Positions 1 to 6,051 of a stretch of DNA of 6,051 bases are shown here, piece by piece (the stretch's first letter is position 1; every line of letters begins with the position of its first letter). Source of the DNA: Campylobacterales bacterium (GTDB lineage Bacteria; Campylobacterota; Campylobacteria; Campylobacterales; QNZT01); the NCBI GenBank assembly GCA_027056215.1, contig JALULO010000261.1, forward strand, positions 1 through 6,051, read 5' to 3'. Below the pieces are notes generated by a model. That model saw nothing but the letters and a program-made list of their open reading frames with translations, was not told where the DNA came from and did no database searches. A program made the position numbers and the translations under genes.

Positions 1-2
1 AT

Positions 3-3000
3 GAAGTGTTAAAATTTAGCTATATTGCGACAAAAAGTCTTGGAAAAAAAAGAACCAGTACTATTACCGCATGGTGTTTGCAAAAAGATGCACTTATATC
101 AAATATCGCAAAACAGGTAATCAAAGAGAAAAGAGAGTTTTTACAAGATAAAGGATTTTTAACAGGAAAGATCAAAGCACCGTTACATACAAAACTTAAA
201 GGTATAAGAGTTTATTTGGACAACGGAATGTATACCACTACAGATAAAAAAGGTAAGTTCCATTTTGCAGGATTATCGAAAAATTTGTATATTGCACAAC
301 TTGATGAGCTTAGTGTTCCACAAAATTATGCCCCAACAGAGTGTAAAAATGATACTACAAAATCAAAAAATGCGATATCTCAATTTATAGATTTACGATA
401 TGGCGGTATAAAACAAGTTACATTTTGTATACAAAAAACAAAGAAAAAGAGAGCCAACAAGAGACATGATGTTTTTGTGCCAAAAGCAAAAAAGTCACCT
501 AAAATGCCAACGTTTTCTAGTACAGATCTTAAAAAATATAAAAAAGAACAATGGTTATGGCCACCTAAAGATTTTAATCCTGCTATTGGTTCAATAAAGG
601 TAGCAATACTTCATAAAAGATCTCACAAATTAAAACTTTTTATCAATGGATCCGAAGTAAGTCTTTTAAATTATGATACCACTGTATCTTCTTCCAAGTC
701 AAAAAATGAGATTGCTCTTTATAGAGGAGTGGATTTAAAACCTGGAGATAACTTTTTTGAGGCAAGATTGTATACAAAAGAGGGTAAGCTTTTTAAAAGT
801 TTGTCTTCCAAAGTTCACTACTCTACAACACCTGTAAAAGCAAAAATATTAGAAAACCAATCTTATCTAATCGCAGATGGAAAAAATCCAATTGTTATAG
901 CTGTAAAGCTATATGATTACAATGGATATTCCGTATCAGATGATATACAAGGGAACTTGAGACTTGAATCACCATATCAGATGCAAAATAGTCTTGACTC
1001 GATGGATAAAAATCCTTTATCTCAAAAAAAAGAAGATACATATAGTGTATATGGTGATGGTATAGCATATATCCGAGTTGCACCAACTACTAAAGCAGGT
1101 GAATTGAGACTGCATTTTAATTTTCACAACAAAGATGTGATGCTTCGAACTTGGATTAAGCCACAGCCTAGAGATTGGATTGTAGTTGGTTTTATTGAAG
1201 GAACAATGGGATATAAAAAGATTAAAGAGGATATGGAAACTACCAAAGATAAAGGATTGTATAAAAAAGGGAAAATTAGTTTGTTTGCAAAAGGACGTAT
1301 CAAAGGAGATACATTGTTGACTATCGCTTATAACAATACAAAATCCAAAGATATTTCACTATTTGAAAAAGTAAATCCCGATGATTATTATACCATTTAT
1401 CAAGATGATTCTCATCAAAACTATGAAGCCCAAAGTCAGAGAAAACTTTATTTGAAAATTGAAAAGAATCAATTTTACGCTCTGTTTGGAGATATGGATA
1501 CAGGTTTAGAAGTTACAAAACTTTCAAAGTATAGAAGAGTCGTAAATGGTATGAAGTCAGAATACAATGGTGAAAAATATGCTTATAAAATATTTGCATC
1601 AAATAATAAAAATATTTTTGTTAAGGATGAAATAAGAGCAGATGGAACAAGTGGCTTATATCATGTAAAACAAAAAAGTATGGTGCCATATACAGAAAAA
1701 GTTACCATCGAAGTACGTGATAGATATAGACCTCAGATTTTGATAAGTTCTAAAGTGATGCAACGATTTTATGATTATAGTATAGATTATGATAGTGGGG
1801 CACTCTATTTTAAAGCTCCTTTATTGAGTACAGATCAAGCAGGCAATCCCCGTTACATCGTTGTTGATTATGAAAAACAATCAAGTGATAATAAACACTT
1901 ACTTTATGGGGGAAGAGTAGTAGCTAAATTTAAACAAGGTAAAGTAAATACAGGTGCAACTTATATTCATGAAAATCTAGGAGAAAATAAAAAAATGCTC
2001 AGGGGTATAGATGTGGAACTCAGGGCAACAAAAGAACTTCAAGTCAATGCTGAATATGCACAGACAGACCACATAATCGATGAGAAAAGTGTAAATGGTC
2101 ATGCGTACTTGCTAGAGACGATCTATCAAAATAAGATGATTCGTTTAAGTGGATATCTACGAAGCCAAAGTAACGCATTTGGTATGGAACAAGAAAATAA
2201 AGTATTTCGACATAGTAGGAAAATAGGTATTGATGGTAGATTAGATTATTTTAAAAATATCGCAATTTTATTAAGTGCATATAGTGACAAAAATTTGATT
2301 CATAAAACATATCAAGATGTTGCAGAGGTAAGTGCTGAGTATACAAAAGAAGGATTGACATCAAAACTAGGTTATAGATATAGCAAAAAAAATGATGCAA
2401 AAAACAGCCAAATTCTTCTCTCGACACAAAAAAAGATCTTACATAATAAAGCCTCTGTGCGTATCTCTCATGAGCAATCTTTACAAAAAGCAACAGTGAC
2501 ATTTCCTACTAGAAGTCAATTAGAGGCAAGGTATGCGATTAACAATCATATAGACCTATTTTTGATGGGCGAGATGTCAAGATTTGACGATCAAAAAGTA
2601 TTTGTAAATAGTTTCGGTGTGCAAAGTAGACTTTGGAAAGGTGCTCAGTTGAGTAGTTCTTTAGAACATGCCTATAAAAATGATACACAAAATCTTTTTA
2701 CAAAACTAGGTATACGCCAAACATATCAGCTATCAAAAAAGATAAGTTTATCTGGTAGTATTGACCAACGCCATACTATAACAAAAGAAAGTGTCGAAGC
2801 TGATCAAGAGGATTTTATAGCCTATAGTGGTGCTGTAAATTTTAATAATAGACCATGGAATAGTACTTTACAAATCGAATATCGCGATGGATCTAAACAA
2901 GATAAACTAAATATCAATACAAATTTATATAACCAAGTCAGCGTTGATATGGGTGTGGCATGTGGTATACGTTATGGTGTTATAAGAGATGAAAAAGAGA

Positions 3001-3518
3001 GTACAAATAAAACAAGTGCAAATTTTTCACTAGCTTATCGCCCTGAAAAGAAATGGATTATTTTAAACAGAATGGATTTTATACATGATGAAAAATCCAT
3101 AGAGAAAAGAGATAAATTTATTAATAATATTTTAATCAGTTATAAAATTTTAGATGATTTAGAGTTATCTTTACAATATGGATTGAAATATATCAGAGAA
3201 AAGTTGGATCATAAAAATTTTGACACTGTTATCGAAATGTTAGGTGTTCATGCAGTCTATCAAGTTGGTTTAAACTATGATCTTCAAATGTATACAAATA
3301 TCTTACATAATTATGAAACAAAACAAATCTCTTATGCTTATGGTGGGGCAGTGGGGTATAAACTTCTCAAGGATAGTTGGGTTGGAGTAGGTTACAATAT
3401 GAAAGGTTTTGATGACAGTGATTTTAGCAGACGAAATTATACAAATGAAGGACCATATCTCCAGATACGGGTAAAGTTTAATCAGCATAATTTTAAAGAT
3501 ATTTTGGAAAACTTTTAG
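3..3518 (+). CDS. Large multidomain surface protein with Ig-like domains and C-terminal beta-barrel (5' partial)
   Basis: The frame is open to the left edge. GTG at 6 is the first possible start, but the true start is probably upstream because residues 1-45 (numbered from that GTG) look like the end of an Ig/DUF11-type repeat and no signal peptide is present. Residues ~53-142 resemble a carboxypeptidase-regulatory/SdrD-B-like domain (GIRVYLDNGMYTTTDKKGKF, then a conserved AQLD and SQFIDL). Residues ~190-275 and ~278-385 look like two Ig-like/invasin-type domains (YLIADGKNPIVIAVKLYDYNG; GDGIAYIRVAPTTKAGELRL). A conserved module follows at ~388-625 (RDWIVVGFIEGTMGY; VTIEVRDRYRP; YDYSIDYDSGALYF; NPRYIVVDYE). 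From ~635 to 1170 there are alternating polar/hydrophobic strands rich in Tyr, as in an outer-membrane barrel. It ends in Phe. Family knowledge: similar large proteins with DUF11 repeats before this module occur in Proteobacteria, with function unknown. Inference: it is anchored in the outer membrane with Ig domains on one face. Adhesion or export roles are unproven. Confidence 0.85.
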   Translation, partial: EVLKFSYIATKSLGKKRTSTITAWCLQKDALISNIAKQVIKEKREFLQDKGFLTGKIKAPLHTKLKGIRVYLDNGMYTTTDKKGKFHFAGLSKNLYIAQLDELSVPQNYAPTECKNDTTKSKNAISQFIDLRYGGIKQVTFCIQKTKKKRANKRHDVFVPKAKKSPKMPTFSSTDLKKYKKEQWLWPPKDFNPAIGSIKVAILHKRSHKLKLFINGSEVSLLNYDTTVSSSKSKNEIALYRGVDLKPGDNFFEARLYTKEGKLFKSLSSKVHYSTTPVKAKILENQSYLIADGKNPIVIAVKLYDYNGYSVSDDIQGNLRLESPYQMQNSLDSMDKNPLSQKKEDTYSVYGDGIAYIRVAPTTKAGELRLHFNFHNKDVMLRTWIKPQPRDWIVVGFIEGTMGYKKIKEDMETTKDKGLYKKGKISLFAKGRIKGDTLLTIAYNNTKSKDISLFEKVNPDDYYTIYQDDSHQNYEAQSQRKLYLKIEKNQFYALFGDMDTGLEVTKLSKYRRVVNGMKSEYNGEKYAYKIFASNNKNIFVKDEIRADGTSGLYHVKQKSMVPYTEKVTIEVRDRYRPQILISSKVMQRFYDYSIDYDSGALYFKAPLLSTDQAGNPRYIVVDYEKQSSDNKHLLYGGRVVAKFKQGKVNTGATYIHENLGENKKMLRGIDVELRATKELQVNAEYAQTDHIIDEKSVNGHAYLLETIYQNKMIRLSGYLRSQSNAFGMEQENKVFRHSRKIGIDGRLDYFKNIAILLSAYSDKNLIHKTYQDVAEVSAEYTKEGLTSKLGYRYSKKNDAKNSQILLSTQKKILHNKASVRISHEQSLQKATVTFPTRSQLEARYAINNHIDLFLMGEMSRFDDQKVFVNSFGVQSRLWKGAQLSSSLEHAYKNDTQNLFTKLGIRQTYQLSKKISLSGSIDQRHTITKESVEADQEDFIAYSGAVNFNNRPWNSTLQIEYRDGSKQDKLNINTNLYNQVSVDMGVACGIRYGVIRDEKESTNKTSANFSLAYRPEKKWIILNRMDFIHDEKSIEKRDKFINNILISYKILDDLELSLQYGLKYIREKLDHKNFDTVIEMLGVHAVYQVGLNYDLQMYTNILHNYETKQISYAYGGAVGYKLLKDSWVGVGYNMKGFDDSDFSRRNYTNEGPYLQIRVKFNQHNFKDILENF

Positions 3519-3548
3519 TTGATATCAGGATGAGGTGGGAAAAAGTAC

Positions 3549-3577
3549 TTGACAAAAAGCATTAATTCCTATATACT
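3549..3577 (+). promoter_or_regulatory. Sigma70-type promoter of the four-gene operon
   Basis: TTGACA at 3549-3554 and TATACT at 3572-3577 are separated by exactly 17 bp, which is close to the housekeeping sigma70 consensus. Transcription should begin near 3584, giving a leader of about 25 nt before the ATG at 3610. It lies in the only real intergenic gap of the window, after the stop of the large surface-protein gene. No terminator hairpin was seen between that stop and this promoter, so some readthrough from upstream is possible. Such a strong promoter suggests that expression is set by a repressor rather than by an activator. Confidence 0.8.
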
Positions 3578-3602
3578 TTGCATTACAAAGTTATTTGCAA
3601 AG
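3575..3602. promoter_or_regulatory. Candidate operator: inverted CAAAG half-sites over the -10 box and start of transcription
   Basis: ACTTTG (3575-3580) and CAAAGT (3586-3591) form a perfect 6-bp inverted repeat around a 5-nt centre, CATTA. A further CAAAG at 3598-3602 lies within an 8-bp palindrome, TTTGCAAA (3594-3601), and also pairs with the left arm as CTTTGCA (3576-3582) / TGCAAAG (3596-3602). The left arm overlaps the -10 box and lies upstream of the predicted start of transcription, so it would not be transcribed. That favours a DNA operator over an RNA hairpin. The second gene of the operon encodes a winged-helix regulator, which makes autorepression at this site the simplest reading. 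This is inference. Short AT-rich palindromes also arise by chance. Confidence 0.45.
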
Positions 3603-3604
3603 GA
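3599..3604 (+). promoter_or_regulatory. Ribosome binding site that fixes the start at 3610
   Basis: AAAGGA lies 5 nt before the ATG at 3610. An in-frame TTG at 3595 would place this Shine-Dalgarno-like sequence inside the coding region and would leave almost no leader after the predicted transcription start, so the ATG is preferred. The site overlaps the right-hand CAAAG half-site of the candidate operator. Confidence 0.75.
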
Positions 3605-3609
3605 AAACG

Positions 3610-4230
3610 ATGAGTGAAAAGGATAAGGCTTTAGCACATTTAAGTGAGATCAAATCGGCATTGGTAGATAAAGATGCTTTTTTCCCCTATAACTATAATG
3701 CTTTGATAGTTTGGGGTGTGATTGGGATTATTATGTCATTTGTGATGCCCTCAATGATTGTTTCTTCTCTCCTTTGGGGAACAGTTCTCTCCGTGGTATT
3801 AATGGGGATATGTTTTATCGTTGAAGGATTTTTAACAAAGCGTGTAAATGAAGATTATGATATTGATAATTGTACTAAAAGACAAAAGTTTATCGCTACA
3901 ACGTTTACGATATTGACACTCTTTTCTATCATATTGACGGTACTTTTTGCAAAACATATGTTAATAACACCATTGTTCATGATATGGCTTTTTGCTATAG
4001 GTTTTGGTGACCATGTTGTTGGTTATGTACTCAATATTAAATTGTTTTCAATGAATGGTTATCTCTCTATGGCAAGTTCTATGATATTGCTTATTTTAAG
4101 TTTATTTGTCGATGACTTGGGCAGTATAGATAGTGTGTTTTTCTATCTTTGTCAAGGGGTTAGTTTTGTGATGTTAGGGATTGTGCCTATTTTGATAGGT
4201 TTAAAACTAAAAAGGCAAGATGGTGTTTGA
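3610..4230 (+). CDS. Six-helix inner-membrane protein of unknown function, first gene of operon
   Basis: The protein has 206 residues and starts at the ATG that follows AAAGGA. A short charged N-terminal segment (residues 1-30, with MSEKDKALAHLSEIKSALVD likely helical) precedes about six hydrophobic helices: ~31-50, 52-74, 94-114, 117-141, 150-167 and 175-199. The protein ends in a basic tail (KLKRQDGV). There is no cleavable signal peptide, and no catalytic motif or transporter signature is recognised. The soluble N-terminus followed by small helical hairpins recalls short membrane proteins encoded next to winged-helix regulators in other bacteria, but that resemblance is from general knowledge and is weak. 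The stop overlaps the start of the regulator gene by 11 nt, so the two are probably translated together. Inference: it may sense an envelope or membrane signal, or hold the regulator at the membrane. A structural part of the transport module is equally possible. Confidence 0.85.
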   Translation: MSEKDKALAHLSEIKSALVDKDAFFPYNYNALIVWGVIGIIMSFVMPSMIVSSLLWGTVLSVVLMGICFIVEGFLTKRVNEDYDIDNCTKRQKFIATTFTILTLFSIILTVLFAKHMLITPLFMIWLFAIGFGDHVVGYVLNIKLFSMNGYLSMASSMILLILSLFVDDLGSIDSVFFYLCQGVSFVMLGIVPILIGLKLKRQDGV

Positions 4231-4501
4231 TCCTCTTTTGCATCAAAATATTCGATCAAAATTGATCTCTTTACTCATCGCCAATGAAGAGTTGCCTTTT
4301 AAAGCACTCAAAGAATATTTACAGGTGACAGATGGAAATCTTTCTAGTCATCTTAGCAAACTTGAAAAAGCGGGTTATGTAAAAATAGAAAAAAGTTTTG
4401 AGAAAAAACGTCCTAAAACAGTTGTTCATGTTACAACTAAAGGGAAAAAAGCGTTTGAACACTATATAGAGGCATTAAAGCTTTTTATAGAAGAAAATTA
4501 A
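4220..4501 (+). CDS. Winged-helix transcriptional regulator (ArsR/MarR-like, HTH_34 type)
   Basis: This 93-residue, single-domain DNA-binding protein has an N-terminal helix DPLLHQNIRSKLISLLIANE (4-23), a second helix around PFKALKEYLQ (26-35), and the recognition region TDGNLSSHLSKLEKAGYV (37-54). A beta wing with KSFEKKRPKTVVHVT follows (58-72), and a last helix (75-90) probably serves dimerisation. TDGNLSSHLSKLE followed by a K-S-F...R-P-K-T wing is typical of the stand-alone winged-helix family PF13601. No metal-binding cysteines are present, which argues against a classical ArsR metal sensor. ATG at 4220 and GTG at 4223 are both possible starts; AAAAAGG at 4209-4215 precedes them inside the upstream gene. 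The 11-nt overlap points to translational coupling. It probably regulates its own operon through the repeat over the -10 box. The ligand or signal is unknown. Confidence 0.9.
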   Translation: MVFDPLLHQNIRSKLISLLIANEELPFKALKEYLQVTDGNLSSHLSKLEKAGYVKIEKSFEKKRPKTVVHVTTKGKKAFEHYIEALKLFIEEN

Positions 4502-4504
4502 AAT

Positions 4505-4510
4505 GGGAGA
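4505..4510 (+). promoter_or_regulatory. Ribosome binding site that fixes the start at 4518
   Basis: GGGAGA lies 7 nt before the ATG at 4518. An earlier in-frame ATG at 4503 overlaps this site, has no Shine-Dalgarno sequence at a suitable distance, and would add MGDIK before a normal signal peptide. Initiation at 4518 is therefore preferred. Confidence 0.75.
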
Positions 4511-4517
4511 TATAAAG

Positions 4518-5270
4518 ATGAAAAAAATAGTTTTAGCAAGTTTAGTGATGGCAGGGAGTCTTTTTGCTATGAGTGGTTTAGAAATAGCAAAAAAGGCAGA
4601 TGCGGTTACAAGTGGTTTTGAGAGTTCTATATCAACGATGCAGATGATCATGATCAATAGTGCAGGGCAAAAAACAGTACGTGACATGAAGGGTAAAACA
4701 CTTGAAAAAGAGGGTGGAGACAAATCTTTGATGGAGTTTTTATCACCAGCGGATGTCAAAGGTACAAAACTTTTAACATACCAACATGTAGATAAAGATG
4801 ATGATCAATGGTTGTATCTTCCAGCACTGAAAAGGATCAAGAGGATTTCTAGCCGTAACAAAACGGGATCTTTTATGGGAAGTGAGTTTAGCTATGAAGA
4901 TATATCTGCACAAGAGGTAGAAAAATACACGTACCCAGGAGAAACACAAGAAGTACCTTGTGGTAATCAAACCTGTTATAAGGGAGAAAGAATACCCAAA
5001 GATAAACTTTCTGGTTATACAAAGCAGATAACATGGATAGATAAAGAGAATTTCTTAGTGCAGAAGGTGGAGTATTTTGATCGTAAAAAGGCACTTATTA
5101 AAACAGCTATTTTTAGTGACTATAAAAAGATTGACGGGATCTGGCGTGTAGGAAAGATTGACATGAAAAATCATCAAAATGACAAAGAGACGATTTTGAT
5201 ATGGGTTGATGATAAAGTCAAAGCAGGACTTAGTGATAAACAGTTTAATAAACGCATCTTAAAGCAATAG
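4518..5270 (+). CDS. Periplasmic LolA-like outer-membrane lipoprotein-sorting-type protein
   Basis: The protein has 250 residues. MKKIVLASLVMAGSLFA is a clear Sec signal peptide with cleavage likely after A17. There is no lipobox cysteine, so the product should be soluble in the periplasm. The mature part matches the style of the LolA-like family PF17131: an N-terminal helix with EIAKKADAV, then strands carrying LMEFLSPADVKGTKLLTYQ (71-89), the hallmark DDQWLYLPALKRIKRISS (95-112) and GSFMGSEFSYEDIS (117-130), then ITWIDKENFLVQKVEYFD (171-188) and a C-terminal strand segment. Family knowledge: these proteins have a half-open beta-barrel fold like LolA/LppX that holds a lipid or acyl chain, and many are encoded beside RND-type transporters. 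Two cysteines (C148, C153) could form a disulfide. The gene starts 16 nt after the regulator and ends 2 nt before the barrel gene. Inference: it is a periplasmic carrier between inner-membrane and outer-membrane parts; the cargo is unknown. It is not canonical LolA. Confidence 0.9.
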   Translation: MKKIVLASLVMAGSLFAMSGLEIAKKADAVTSGFESSISTMQMIMINSAGQKTVRDMKGKTLEKEGGDKSLMEFLSPADVKGTKLLTYQHVDKDDDQWLYLPALKRIKRISSRNKTGSFMGSEFSYEDISAQEVEKYTYPGETQEVPCGNQTCYKGERIPKDKLSGYTKQITWIDKENFLVQKVEYFDRKKALIKTAIFSDYKKIDGIWRVGKIDMKNHQNDKETILIWVDDKVKAGLSDKQFNKRILKQ

Positions 5271-5272
5271 CT

Positions 5273-6051
5273 ATGAAAAAGATTACGGTAGGGTTATTAT
5301 TGGCAACCTTTCTTATAGCCGGAGAGACTGAATATAAAGGCAATCTTGGTATAGAGTATGATTATTTTTCACATGATCTTTCGGCTAAAAGAGACAATGC
5401 TTTTGCTTTTCGAGGAGAATTTGAAGTCAAAAAAGAGCTTGGAGATTCACAACTAAAAGCGAATATAAAAGGACTTTGGGATAAAGATGATCATAATAGA
5501 CGCTATATCGACATACAAGAGTTATACTACAAATACAACTTTGAAAATAGTGAACTACTCATAGGGAAAAATATACTTTTTTGGGGTGCTTTGGAAGTTT
5601 ACAATTTGGTAGATGTTTTTAATACCAAAGATGTCCTTGATGATCCTTTTGATTATGATCAAAAACTAGGTGCGTGGAATCTTTCATGGACACGTTTTTT
5701 TGAAAACTCTGAACTCTCTTTTATCTTGAAGTTAAAAGAAGAAGATCAAAAGATGCAGGAATCAGATTCTGTTTTTAACTTTTTACCATTGCCTTATGAT
5801 GATCGTCTCAAAACAGAGTATGACAATAGACCTTCCTTCTTTGTCAAGTATAGTGGTTCGGGTGAAGAGGTTCAGTTAGACTATGCTCTCATCTATGAAG
5901 CAGGGTATGACCAACAGCGTTATTTTGCTTATGAAAATGGTAAGTTACACCAACAAGCCTACTGGGTAAATAAGTTGATGGGATATGCAACCCTGATTCT
6001 TGCAGATACAATCTACAAAGCCGAAGCTGCTTATGCCGTGAGTGATGATGT
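5273..6051 (+). CDS. Outer-membrane beta-barrel protein, DUF1302/porin-like (3' partial)
   Basis: The gene begins 2 nt after the LolA-like gene and runs off the right edge, with 259 complete codons visible. MKKITVGLLLATFLIAG is a signal peptide, with cleavage near A16 or G17. The mature part is built of alternating strands with many Tyr, Phe and Trp and charged turns: YKGNLGIEYDYFS (21-33), NAFAFRGEFEVKKEL (42-56), YIDIQELYYKYNF (78-90). The segment at 94-120, with LLIGKNILFWGALEVYNLVD then FNTKD, resembles the conserved G-K-Q-x-V-W-G...D-V-x-N-P-x-D stretch of DUF1302-type barrels; this identification is by eye. Only a weak AAAG precedes the ATG, so translation probably depends on ribosomes finishing the upstream gene. 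Inference: it is the outer-membrane channel or receptor of the module. A generic porin or alginate-export-like barrel is the main alternative. Confidence 0.82.
   Translation, partial: MKKITVGLLLATFLIAGETEYKGNLGIEYDYFSHDLSAKRDNAFAFRGEFEVKKELGDSQLKANIKGLWDKDDHNRRYIDIQELYYKYNFENSELLIGKNILFWGALEVYNLVDVFNTKDVLDDPFDYDQKLGAWNLSWTRFFENSELSFILKLKEEDQKMQESDSVFNFLPLPYDDRLKTEYDNRPSFFVKYSGSGEEVQLDYALIYEAGYDQQRYFAYENGKLHQQAYWVNKLMGYATLILADTIYKAEAAYAVSDD

Noticed and set aside
1..12. ATG at position 1 followed by TAA, perhaps the end of an upstream gene
   Set aside because: This frame has only three codons before a stop. Nothing upstream is visible, so no gene end can be claimed.
895..1086. Minus-strand reading frame of 63 codons
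   Set aside because: It is a shadow of the large gene. The same applies to the short minus-strand frames at 3303-3488, 4773-4970 and 4888-5094.
2251..2502. Minus-strand reading frame of 83 codons
   Set aside because: It lies wholly inside the large + strand gene, has no recognisable domain, and its composition fits the antisense of an AT-rich coding region.
3519..3548. Possible terminator after the large surface-protein gene
   Set aside because: No GC-rich hairpin followed by a T run is present. GATATC is only a 6-bp palindrome.
3576..3602. RNA hairpin or riboswitch formed by CTTTGCA / TGCAAAG
   Set aside because: The left arm overlaps the -10 box and lies before the predicted start of transcription, so the RNA would lack it. 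A DNA operator is the better reading.
3595..3609. Upstream TTG start for the six-helix membrane protein
   Set aside because: It would swallow the AAAGGA ribosome binding site and sit only about 10 nt after the predicted transcription start. ATG at 3610 is better supported.
4503..4517. Upstream ATG start for the LolA-like protein
   Set aside because: It overlaps the GGGAGA site that serves ATG 4518 and would put MGDIK ahead of a normal signal peptide.
4475..4759. Minus-strand reading frame of 94 codons
   Set aside because: It is antisense to the start of the LolA-like gene, including its signal peptide, and has no promoter or family resemblance.
4518..5270. Canonical LolA of the Lol lipoprotein pathway
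   Set aside because: The sequence has the PF17131-type hallmark segments (DDQWLYLPALKRIKRISS, GSEFSYEDIS), and the operon context is that of a transport module, so it is a LolA-fold relative and not the housekeeping carrier.

Overview
The window is AT-rich and tightly packed, and every supportable gene lies on the + strand. Codon use (AAA, ATA, TTA), short spacers and gene content suggest a Campylobacterota-type (epsilonproteobacterial, Sulfurimonas/Sulfurovum/Arcobacter-like) Gram-negative bacterium. This assignment rests on composition and protein style only and has not been tested by a search. No RNA genes, CRISPR array, insertion sequence or long repeats were seen.

Region 1 (left edge to 3518) is one very large reading frame for a cell-surface/outer-membrane protein. 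Its visible part has, in order, the apparent tail of a repeat domain, a carboxypeptidase-regulatory/SdrD-B-like beta domain, two Ig-like domains, a conserved middle module and a roughly 500-residue C-terminal stretch that looks like a beta-barrel. The frame is open at the left edge and its first residues look like the end of an earlier domain, so the gene is probably cut by the window.

Region 2 (3519-3609) is the only real intergenic gap. It holds a near-consensus sigma70 promoter (TTGACA, 17 bp, TATACT) and, overlapping the -10 box and predicted start of transcription, an inverted repeat with CAAAG half-sites that could be an operator. No terminator hairpin was seen after the large gene.

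Region 3 (3610 to the right edge) reads as one operon: a six-helix inner-membrane protein; a small winged-helix regulator overlapping it by 11 nt; a secreted LolA-like lipoprotein-sorting-type protein; and an outer-membrane beta-barrel of DUF1302-like character that runs off the right edge. In known genomes LolA-like proteins and DUF1302-like barrels commonly sit with an RND/MMPL-type transporter. The likely picture is a self-regulated envelope transport module with inner-membrane, periplasmic and outer-membrane parts, and with the transporter gene just beyond this window. The substrate cannot be told from the sequence.
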